64,000 bases of DNA from Bartonella apihabitans (GTDB lineage Bacteria; Pseudomonadota; Alphaproteobacteria; Rhizobiales; Rhizobiaceae): NCBI RefSeq assembly GCF_030758755.1, contig NZ_CP132387.1, forward strand, positions 1,674,001 to 1,738,000. The letters are read 5' to 3'. Below the pieces are notes generated by a model, which saw only the letters and a program-made list of their open reading frames with translations, ran no database searches and was not told the origin of the DNA. Every line of letters begins with the position of its first letter. The stretch's first letter is position 1. Both the position numbers and the translations under genes were made by a program. Below are positions 57,435 through 64,000 of the stretch, piece after piece.

Positions 57435-59195
57435 TCAGGCCTTTTTTTCTGCTGCAACAAGCGGTTGCTTCAAAATGCCAAGAACAATGGTGGTAACAAT
57501 TGTACCAATGATAAGGGCTGCAAAATAGCCGACATAATTGATAACGACACCCGGAATAAAAGCAAGGAATATGCCGCCATGGGGAGCGCGGAGACCCGTG
57601 CCGAGCCCCAAAGCAACCGCACCGGCAACGGCAGAGCCCACAACCAGCGCGGGGATAACACGGAACGGGTCGCGTGCGGCAAAAGGAATGGACCCTTCGC
57701 TGATGAAAGCAAGCCCCAGAATGAAGGTTGATACTTTCGAGGAACGTTCATCGGTTGTAAAGCGGTTGGGGAAAATCCATGCGGCAAGTGCCAAAGCCAT
57801 GGGCGGAGTCATACCGGCAATCATGGTTGCGGCAATCGGCCCGTAAACGCCCGATGAAATGAGGGCAACCGAAGTTGCATAGGCTGCCTTGTTGACCAGC
57901 CCGCCCATATCAACCGCCATCATGCCGCCAATAATGGCGCCGAGGAGATAGGCATTGGTGCCTTGCAGGCCTTTGAGCCATTCGGTGAGGAAATTAAGAA
58001 GCGCTGCGACAGGCGTTCCGATGGCAAACATCATCAACAGGCCGGTTATCAATGTGGCAATGAGTGGCAGAACCAGAACCGGCATCAAGCCTTGCAAGCT
58101 TTTGGGCAATTTGATCCACTTGATGGCAAGGCGAACCGAATAACCGGCAATGAAACCGGCAAAAATGCCGCCAATGAAACCGGCGCCGATATTTTGCGAC
58201 AGTAACCCGCCGATCATCCCCGGTGCAATGCCCGGCCGGTCGGCAATCGAATAGGCGATAAAGCCCGCAAGTGCAGGCACCATCAGCGCAAAACCGCCTT
58301 TGGAGCCGATGACAAAAAGTGCATTGGCAAATGTGCCTTCCTGACTGGTAACACCCACGCCGCCAATGGCAAAGGACAATGCAATCAAAAGCCCACCGGC
58401 AACAACAAAGGGAAGCATGAAGGAGACACCGGTCATCAAATGCTTGTAAACACCGCCAGCAGTTTCACTGCTTTCAGCGCTTTCCCCTTCCTGAGCCGCT
58501 TTCTGCTTTTGCACTTCGGCGCTTTCAATGGCTTTTTTTATCAAAGCTTCACCATTATTGATGGCCGGTTTTGTCGGGCAGGAATAAACGCGTTTTCCGG
58601 CAAAACGGGTGCGGTCAACCTCGCGGTCGGCGGCAATAATAACAAGATCGGCTGCGGCTATTTCGGCTGCTGTCAAAGGTGTGCCGGCACCAACCGACCC
58701 TTGCGTTTCAACCCTGATTTCATGGCCCAAAGCTTTGGCCGCTTCTGTCAGCCCCTCGGCTGCCATGAATGTGTGGGCAATGCCTGTCGGGCAGGATGTC
58801 ACCCCGACAATTTTGAGGCTACGATTGGCGCCATTCAAATCCTGACGAAGATCATCGGAACCGGCTGTTTTTTCTGTCGGGTTTTCTACCGGAGAATTTT
58901 CGCTTGAACCCCCGAAAATAACGGCAGAAGGGTTTTTGAAGAGCTCTTCAAATGTCAGTCTTTGCAATTGCCCTTTGAAGCTTTTTACGTGATCGCTTTG
59001 CCAATCCTGATTGTTGCTCACAAGCAGCAATGTATCGGAACCGGCATCTTTGGGAATGCGCGGCAAAGTTCCCGTCTCGACGATTTCAAGGCTTAAAGCT
59101 CTCCCCCTTTCGCTTGCGGCTTTTTGAAGAACTTCGCGGGCAAGCAAACTATGCACACCACCGCCCGCACCATCTATCAAGGCTATCAAAGTCAT
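57435..59195 (-). CDS. fruA: Fructose-specific PTS EIIBC component
   Basis: A 586-residue protein with an N-terminal degenerate EIIB domain (MTLIALIDGAGGGVHSLLAR), an active EIIB with the phosphocysteine motif VGVTSCPTGIAHTFMAAE near residue 135, and an EIIC membrane domain from about residue 250 (MTGVSFMLPFVVAGGLLIAL onward, with GSIPFAARDPFRVIPALVVG). It phosphorylates fructose to fructose-1-phosphate during uptake. The ATG at 59195 has a GAGGAG site. Last gene of the fruBKA operon. Confidence 0.95.
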   Translation of the reverse strand: MTLIALIDGAGGGVHSLLAREVLQKAASERGRALSLEIVETGTLPRIPKDAGSDTLLLVSNNQDWQSDHVKSFKGQLQRLTFEELFKNPSAVIFGGSSENSPVENPTEKTAGSDDLRQDLNGANRSLKIVGVTSCPTGIAHTFMAAEGLTEAAKALGHEIRVETQGSVGAGTPLTAAEIAAADLVIIAADREVDRTRFAGKRVYSCPTKPAINNGEALIKKAIESAEVQKQKAAQEGESAESSETAGGVYKHLMTGVSFMLPFVVAGGLLIALSFAIGGVGVTSQEGTFANALFVIGSKGGFALMVPALAGFIAYSIADRPGIAPGMIGGLLSQNIGAGFIGGIFAGFIAGYSVRLAIKWIKLPKSLQGLMPVLVLPLIATLITGLLMMFAIGTPVAALLNFLTEWLKGLQGTNAYLLGAIIGGMMAVDMGGLVNKAAYATSVALISSGVYGPIAATMIAGMTPPMALALAAWIFPNRFTTDERSSKVSTFILGLAFISEGSIPFAARDPFRVIPALVVGSAVAGAVALGLGTGLRAPHGGIFLAFIPGVVINYVGYFAALIIGTIVTTIVLGILKQPLVAAEKKA

Positions 59196-59222
59196 GTTGT
59201 TCTCCTCGTTCAAATGCGGCAA

Positions 59223-60155
59223 TCAACCGACCCGCCGACATTCTACCTTTTGAGCCAAATTTTCGATTATCGTCTTTTCCGGCAAAGCCGGTCCGAATTT
59301 TTGAAGTTTGCCAACCGCAAAGGCTGTGCCAAGACGTGCAATATCTTCAAGTTTTGCGTTGTCGGAAATGCTTTTTGCAATGCCTGCAACCATGGCATCG
59401 CCCGCCCCGACTGTGCTTTTGACACCCGAAAGCAAATATTGCGCGTGGATTGCCCCTTCACGGGAAACAAAAAGCCCGCCTTTTTCGCCCATAGAGACGG
59501 CAACAAGTGCCATTCCACGGTCAATCAACGAGCGGGCAATGTTTAAAACCTCGCCTTCATTTTCAAGCTGTTGGCCGCAAAAGGCCGAAAGCTCGTCAAT
59601 ATTGGGTTTGATAGCAAGGGGAAGTTTTTCCGCTTTCAACAATTCCTGAAGCGCTTTTCCGCTGCAATCGACAATGATTTTTGCGCCTTTCCCTGCCCTT
59701 TCAACCTCGTTTCTATAAAAACGCGGATCCATTTTCGGGGGAAGGCTGCCGCTCATGACAATAAGCGCGCCTTCGGCAAGAAAATCATCGACAATATTTT
59801 GCAATTTTGCGATTTCTTCCACCGTCGGGCTTACCCCTTGCAAATTGATGTCGGTGGTTTCACTCTCGTCAACGATTTTGATATTGGTGCGCGTTTCACC
59901 CTCATAGCGGATAAAGCGGTCTTCGATATGATGGCTTTGAAAAAGCTCTTCAAAAAGTCGGCTATTGGCATTTCCAAGAAACCCTGTCACCGCCGTTTTA
60001 ACAGAAAAATCGGCAAGGCAGGCTGCCACATTAATCCCCTTGCCGCCTGCATTGAAGCGCGCCTCTTCGGCACGGTGGACATGCCCGCGTTCAAGCTTTT
60101 TCAAATGGATTGTTTCATCAATTGCCGGATTGACGGTGAGTGTTGCAATTTTCAT
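59223..60155 (-). CDS. fruK: 1-phosphofructokinase
   Basis: A 310-residue PfkB-family kinase: TLTVNPAIDETIHLKKLERG, FNAGGKGINVAACLADF, then VMSGSLPPKMDPRFYRNE and the ATP/catalytic-base motif SGVKSTVGAGDAMVAGIA. It converts fructose-1-phosphate to fructose-1,6-bisphosphate. Its ATG overlaps the stop of the upstream PTS gene (ATGA), and it precedes fruA by 27 bases. Confidence 0.95.
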   Translation of the reverse strand: MKIATLTVNPAIDETIHLKKLERGHVHRAEEARFNAGGKGINVAACLADFSVKTAVTGFLGNANSRLFEELFQSHHIEDRFIRYEGETRTNIKIVDESETTDINLQGVSPTVEEIAKLQNIVDDFLAEGALIVMSGSLPPKMDPRFYRNEVERAGKGAKIIVDCSGKALQELLKAEKLPLAIKPNIDELSAFCGQQLENEGEVLNIARSLIDRGMALVAVSMGEKGGLFVSREGAIHAQYLLSGVKSTVGAGDAMVAGIAKSISDNAKLEDIARLGTAFAVGKLQKFGPALPEKTIIENLAQKVECRRVG

Positions 60156-62653
60156 GACTTCGCCTCGTCAAGGGCACGAACCTCTTCGGCGGTTTCACAT
60201 TGCAAAGCCTTGTTGGCAAGCTTGCGCATATCGGCAAGGCTTTTTGCCCTGAGCCTTGCCTTGACGGTTGCAATATCGCGCGGGGTCATCGACAATTCGT
60301 TGACACCAAGGCCCGAAAGCAACATCGCCCCGAACGGGTCACCGGCAATGCCGCCGCAAACCCCTACCCATTTGCCTGCTTTTTCTGCCCCTGCAACCGT
60401 TCTTTCCACCATCCGCAAAACTGCCGGATCAAGGCTGTCGGCTTCGGCTGCAAGGTCGGGATTTTGCCGGTCAACTGCCATGGTATATTGGGTCAAATCA
60501 TTGGTGCCGATTGAAAAGAAATCGACATGGGGAGCAAAAATATCGGCCATAATGGCAGCCGCCGGTACTTCGATCATAATGCCGATTTTTAAAACCGGTG
60601 CGGCAAGATCTTTGCGGATTTCTTCGGCAAGAGCTTTTAATTCCCTGATCTCGGTGACCGACATAATCATCGGAAACATAATCCACGGATCCCCGCCTTC
60701 TTTGGCAGCGCGATAAATTGCCCGCAATTGCGGCACCAGCAGGTCTTTTCTGCGTAATAAAAGCCGCGCGCCCCTCACGCCCAAAAACGGATTATCTTCT
60801 TTCGGCAAATCAAGATGGGCAACCTGTTTATCGCCACCAATGTCGAGTGCCCTGATAATAAGCGATTTACCGCCCAATGCCGAAAGCATATCGCGATAGA
60901 CCTTATATTGCGTCTCCTCGTCGGGCGTTTCGGTGCTTTCCAGAAACAAAAATTCCGTACGCATCAGCCCCACACCTTCACCGCCTTCATCCAATGCAAA
61001 GGCGACCTGATCGGGGCGGTTGATATTGGCGGCAATGTCGATTACATGACCGTCGGTGGTTTTTGCGGGCTTGGCGCGTTCGGCAACTTCTTTTTCACGC
61101 TCTTCTGCCAATTTGACGATTTGCTTTTGTGCAGCCTCGACATCTTCCTTCGTGGGCGAAAGATATAAAATGCCGTTATAGCCGTCGACAATCGCGCTTT
61201 CGCCATTCTTTGCTTCAAAAACCTTGTTTCCCGCTGCAACCAGCGCAGGAATTCCCAAAGTGCGCGCAAGAATGGCCGTATGCGAGGTTGGCCCGCCCGA
61301 TGCGGTGATAAGACCGTGGACTTTTTCAGGGTCCAAATTGGCCGTATCGGAGGGTGTTAAATCTTCCGCAACAATAATTGCCCCTTCACCGATATTCTCG
61401 AACGAGCCTTTGGCATAAAGCGGGTCGATCTCGGCAAGGACACGCCCGCCGACATCGCGCAAATCCACCGCGCGGGCGGCAAGCAAAGGATTATCCATAT
61501 GTTGAAGGGCATTGGCCGCCTCTTCGACCGCCTTGTTCCAGCTCCATGCCACGCCATGGCCTTCCGCCATCAAGTGGCAGGCAGAAGAGATAAGATTATC
61601 ATCATCAAGAAGAGTGGCCTGTGCCTTGAAAATGGCAGCATCCGACGCGCCGATACGACGGGTCACATCATCAACAATCGCTTTCATCTTGTCTTTGGTG
61701 CGCCCCAAGGCGTTTTCAAGCCGTGCCGCATCTTCAGAAAGTTTCTCCGGCTTATCTTCGACTTCGCCTGCCCCGTTTTCCAGAATGAAAATTGTACCAA
61801 CCGAAAGACCGGGGCTTGCCGACAGGCCGTCAATTCCCGCTTTTCCTGAAGGTGGCCGGAAGCCATAAATTTTCTTCGGTTTCACTTCCGCTTTTTCGGC
61901 CGCTTCCCGCTCACTCAAGGTGATTTTTCTTGCCATTAAAACCGCATCATCCAGAAGCTGTTCACCATTTTCCGCGTCGGTTGAAAAAACGAGCCTGTCA
62001 CCATTTTTGCCGCCAAGTTGCAAGAGGCCGGCAAGGCTTGTCATATCGGCCTGACTATTGCCATTGCGGACGAGAATTTTCTGCCCGCTTTTTTTGGCAA
62101 ATTCCACCCAGATCGACGCCGGACGCGCATGAAGACCGGACGGATAATCAAGCACCCATTCTTTGGTCACCCGAAGGTCGGCGGCCTCACTTTGCGGTGC
62201 TTCGTCATTTTCGACAAGGGCTGCCATAATGACCGATTTGTCGGCGGTTGTTTCAAGTTTTTGCAGCGCATCGGGATGGCTAAGTAGTCGGGTCAACCTT
62301 TTTAAAATTTCGATATGACCGTCGGAATTGGCGGCGATTGCAAAAATCAGTTTGGCCTTTTCGCCATTTTGCCAGTCCACCCCGTTTGGAACCTGAATAA
62401 CCGAGATCGCATCACGGTTGACAAGGTTGCGGTCTTCCACCATGCCATGGGGAATGACAACGCCCGAACCGAGCCACGTATTGGCAACCTTTTCACGCGC
62501 CAACATGCTTTTTCCGTAAGCCGGTTCAATTGCGCCTTCATCAACAAGGAGTTGAGCGGCGGCAAGAATGGCCGACTCCTTGTCGGAAAAATCCGCATTC
62601 AACAAAATTGCATTTTCGGAAAGAATTGCTGTCTTTTCAGATGCTGCTGCCAC
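60152..62653 (-). CDS. fruB: Fused PTS EIIA(Fru)-HPr-EI protein
   Basis: An 833-residue triple fusion. Residues about 1-150: EIIA-Fru with the phosphohistidine in GVVIPHGMVED. Residues about 165-255: HPr with LDYPSGLHARPASIWVEF. From about 285: enzyme I, with the swivel histidine in GLITASGGPTSHTAILARTL and PEP-binding segments (EGVGLMRTEFLFLES, VGVCGGIAGDPFGAMLLSGL). One polypeptide thus carries phosphate from PEP to FruA, bypassing general PTS proteins. GTG start after GGGAGGAAACCC. First gene of the operon, divergent from the LacI-type regulator. Confidence 0.95.
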   Translation of the reverse strand: MAAASEKTAILSENAILLNADFSDKESAILAAAQLLVDEGAIEPAYGKSMLAREKVANTWLGSGVVIPHGMVEDRNLVNRDAISVIQVPNGVDWQNGEKAKLIFAIAANSDGHIEILKRLTRLLSHPDALQKLETTADKSVIMAALVENDEAPQSEAADLRVTKEWVLDYPSGLHARPASIWVEFAKKSGQKILVRNGNSQADMTSLAGLLQLGGKNGDRLVFSTDAENGEQLLDDAVLMARKITLSEREAAEKAEVKPKKIYGFRPPSGKAGIDGLSASPGLSVGTIFILENGAGEVEDKPEKLSEDAARLENALGRTKDKMKAIVDDVTRRIGASDAAIFKAQATLLDDDNLISSACHLMAEGHGVAWSWNKAVEEAANALQHMDNPLLAARAVDLRDVGGRVLAEIDPLYAKGSFENIGEGAIIVAEDLTPSDTANLDPEKVHGLITASGGPTSHTAILARTLGIPALVAAGNKVFEAKNGESAIVDGYNGILYLSPTKEDVEAAQKQIVKLAEEREKEVAERAKPAKTTDGHVIDIAANINRPDQVAFALDEGGEGVGLMRTEFLFLESTETPDEETQYKVYRDMLSALGGKSLIIRALDIGGDKQVAHLDLPKEDNPFLGVRGARLLLRRKDLLVPQLRAIYRAAKEGGDPWIMFPMIMSVTEIRELKALAEEIRKDLAAPVLKIGIMIEVPAAAIMADIFAPHVDFFSIGTNDLTQYTMAVDRQNPDLAAEADSLDPAVLRMVERTVAGAEKAGKWVGVCGGIAGDPFGAMLLSGLGVNELSMTPRDIATVKARLRAKSLADMRKLANKALQCETAEEVRALDEAKS

Positions 62654-62686
62654 GGGTTTCCTCCCTTGGGCTTTTCAAAATGAATT

Positions 62687-62698
62687 GAAAACGTTTTC
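62687..62698. promoter_or_regulatory. FruR-type operator 1
   Basis: GAAAACGTTTTC is a perfect 12-bp palindrome 34 bases upstream of the fruB start. LacI-family sugar regulators bind sites with this central CG step. Confidence 0.7.
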
Positions 62699-62753
62699 TT
62701 GAAAAATATCAAGCAACTGTTTAATTCTGTCATATAATTCTACAGCAAATTCT

Positions 62754-62765
62754 GGAAACGTTTTC
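62754..62765. promoter_or_regulatory. FruR-type operator 2
   Basis: GGAAACGTTTTC differs from operator 1 at one base and lies 56 bases upstream of the regulator start. Two sites 67 bp apart allow looping or joint control of both divergent units. Confidence 0.65.
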
Positions 62766-62820
62766 AAGGAAAAAACGTCTCGTTCATGTGCGAGTGCACC
62801 AAGAAAGAAAGAAAAATCGA

Positions 62821-63837
62821 ATGGCTGCCACAATCAAGGATGTTGCAAAACTTGCCGGTGTTTCGGTTGCCACTGTTTCGCGTGCGATTTCCGGCAAAGT
62901 TGTGAGCCATGAATTGAAAAGCAAAGTGGAGGAGGCAATCCTTGCTACCGGTTACCGGCCGAACCTTGCTGCCCGCCGTTTGCGCGGGCATAGCAATGAT
63001 ATGATAGGCCTTATCATTGCCGACATCAGAAACCCGTTTTTTACCCGCTTTGCCCGCGCAATCGACGACATTGCAAAAACCCGCAACCAGCATGTGATCT
63101 TATGCAATACGGATGAAAATCCCGAGCAGGAAAAGGCCTATCTCGACCTGATGGAAGAAGAAAATGTTGCCGGTATTATTCTTGCTCCGACACTTTTAAC
63201 AAGCCGCAAACACATAACAAGCGGCAAAACGAGACCGGTAAAACTGCAACGCCCGCTTGTTCTTGTCGATCGCAAGCCCGATGAAATGATTTATGATTCA
63301 GTGCTTATTGATAATATTGCTGCCGCCAAAAAGCTTGTGCACCACCTTTACGAAAATGGCAGAAAGCACATTCTTTGCCTTTACGGTGCTGATAGCCGAA
63401 CCGGCTTTGAGCGGCAAAAAGGCTTTGATGAAGCAATCAAGGCACTTCACCTTTCCGGTGAAAGTGTAGCCATAAAACACGGAAAAGATAATCTGGCGAA
63501 ATCTTTAAAAAATGCGCTTGCAAATAATCCGGAGATTGATGCGCTTATTGTCACCAACGGGGTTCTCGCTTTGAAAGCGGCGGCATTTTTGAACAAAGCC
63601 GGTATTGTTGTGCCCGATCAACTGGCTTTGGCAGCCTTTGACGACGAAGCGTGGATGGAACTCGTCTTTAACGGCATTACAACCATTGCCCAGCCGGTTG
63701 GCGACATTGCCCGCGAAGCCTATCAGTGTTTGATGGAAAGGCTTGAAAACCCGCTAAAACCGGTGCGGCAAACCGTTTTGAAAAGCAAATTGATTGTTCG
63801 CGGTTCAACTTTGAAAGCCCGCACGACCACTCAATGA
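62821..63837 (+). CDS. fruR: LacI-family transcriptional regulator of the fructose operon
   Basis: A 338-residue LacI-type protein: MAATIKDVAKLAGVSVATVS (helix-turn-helix), hinge RPNLAARRLRGHSNDMIGLI, then a periplasmic-binding-protein-like effector domain (ADIRNPFFTRFARAIDDIAK, LALAAFDDEAWMELVFNGIT). ATG 62821 has AAAGAAAG upstream; a GTG at 62788 is less likely. Divergent from fruBKA with two matching palindromes between them, so it is almost certainly their regulator. The likely inducer is fructose-1-phosphate. Confidence 0.92.
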   Translation: MAATIKDVAKLAGVSVATVSRAISGKVVSHELKSKVEEAILATGYRPNLAARRLRGHSNDMIGLIIADIRNPFFTRFARAIDDIAKTRNQHVILCNTDENPEQEKAYLDLMEEENVAGIILAPTLLTSRKHITSGKTRPVKLQRPLVLVDRKPDEMIYDSVLIDNIAAAKKLVHHLYENGRKHILCLYGADSRTGFERQKGFDEAIKALHLSGESVAIKHGKDNLAKSLKNALANNPEIDALIVTNGVLALKAAAFLNKAGIVVPDQLALAAFDDEAWMELVFNGITTIAQPVGDIAREAYQCLMERLENPLKPVRQTVLKSKLIVRGSTLKARTTTQ

Positions 63838-63905
63838 AATAAGGCACGGGGAAATAAGGCACGCGTTTTCTTGTTTTGGCACATTTGGAGCTTCCGGAAT
63901 TGGGT

Positions 63906-64000
63906 TCACGCCCCTGAAGCTTCATGTCGACCCACGCTTTCAATGAAATACGCATGAGTGTTGAACCGGCCGATTTTGCTGCGCGGGTTCAAACGGCGAA
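63906..64000 (-). CDS. Possible 3' end of a gene running off the right edge
   Basis: A reverse-strand frame open at the window edge reads RRLNPRSKIGRFNTHAYFIE and ends SVGRHEASGA at a TGA (63906-63908). Thirty residues are too few to identify a family, and other frames are also partly open. Listed only as a possibility. Confidence 0.25.
   Translation of the reverse strand, partial: RRLNPRSKIGRFNTHAYFIESVGRHEASGA

Overview
The window looks like a chromosomal segment of a low-to-mid GC alphaproteobacterium of the order Hyphomicrobiales. A Bartonella-like gut symbiont is my best guess. This is inference from the protein flavour (rplU-rpmA-GNAT order, AA_synth/GntR pair, ureide genes, a type II-C Cas9 of about 1,090 residues); no marker gene here fixes the species.

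Layout, left to right. (1) 1-7127: an amino-acid-synthesis-family gene with a divergent GntR regulator and a palindrome between them; an AhpD-like/DoxX operon; then an MFS exporter overlapping an ATP-grasp ligase and followed by a MocR-type regulator, which looks like a small dipeptide or amino-acid-conjugate locus. (2) 7128-12410: a 176-bp direct repeat flanking a frameshifted HEPN-like gene, a pair of exported oxidoreductases and a broken nucleotide-transporter-like gene. (3) 12639-16896: a Gabija-like defence pair (OLD-family nuclease plus UvrD-like helicase). (4) 17377-27733: ureide (allantoin) catabolism with a fused OHCU decarboxylase-HIU hydrolase, AllA (frameshifted), PuuE, a ureidoglycine aminohydrolase, a flavoprotein, an NMT1-type ABC transporter and a LysR regulator. 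(5) 27734-30909: ParDE, an M19 dipeptidase and a zeta-like toxin pair. (6) 31412-35848: three drug-efflux-type transporters, two of them frameshifted.

(7) 35868-47268 is a scattered type II-C CRISPR-Cas9 locus. Five arrays share one 36-bp repeat (45 repeats, 40 spacers). Four of them are followed by a duplicated flank that starts with a terminator hairpin. The fifth lies between a tRNA-Ser gene and a gene for a membrane-anchored WYL-like protein. cas9 is read leftward and a tracrRNA gene is divergent from it. No cas1, cas2 or cas4 is visible. Each repeat carries a near-complete sigma70 promoter (TTGACC, 16 bp, TGTTACAAC), so the arrays could be transcribed from every repeat. The housekeeping genes rpmA and rplU sit in the middle of this locus.

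(8) 47596-55858: an acid phosphatase (frameshifted), a luciferase-like monooxygenase, and a FecBCD/TonB-receptor metallophore uptake locus in which all genes but the ATPase are interrupted; a shared AACTATATAACG element links the monooxygenase to the uptake genes. (9) 56069-64000: a HAD hydrolase and a complete fructose PTS operon (fruB-like EIIA-HPr-EI, fruK, fruA) with a divergent LacI-type regulator and two palindromic operators.

A striking global feature is the number of interrupted genes. At least nine carry a single-base frame change, most explained by loss of one base from a short homopolymer, and two carry an in-frame stop. This is either residual long-read error or real gene decay, and it affects how every pseudogene call below should be read.
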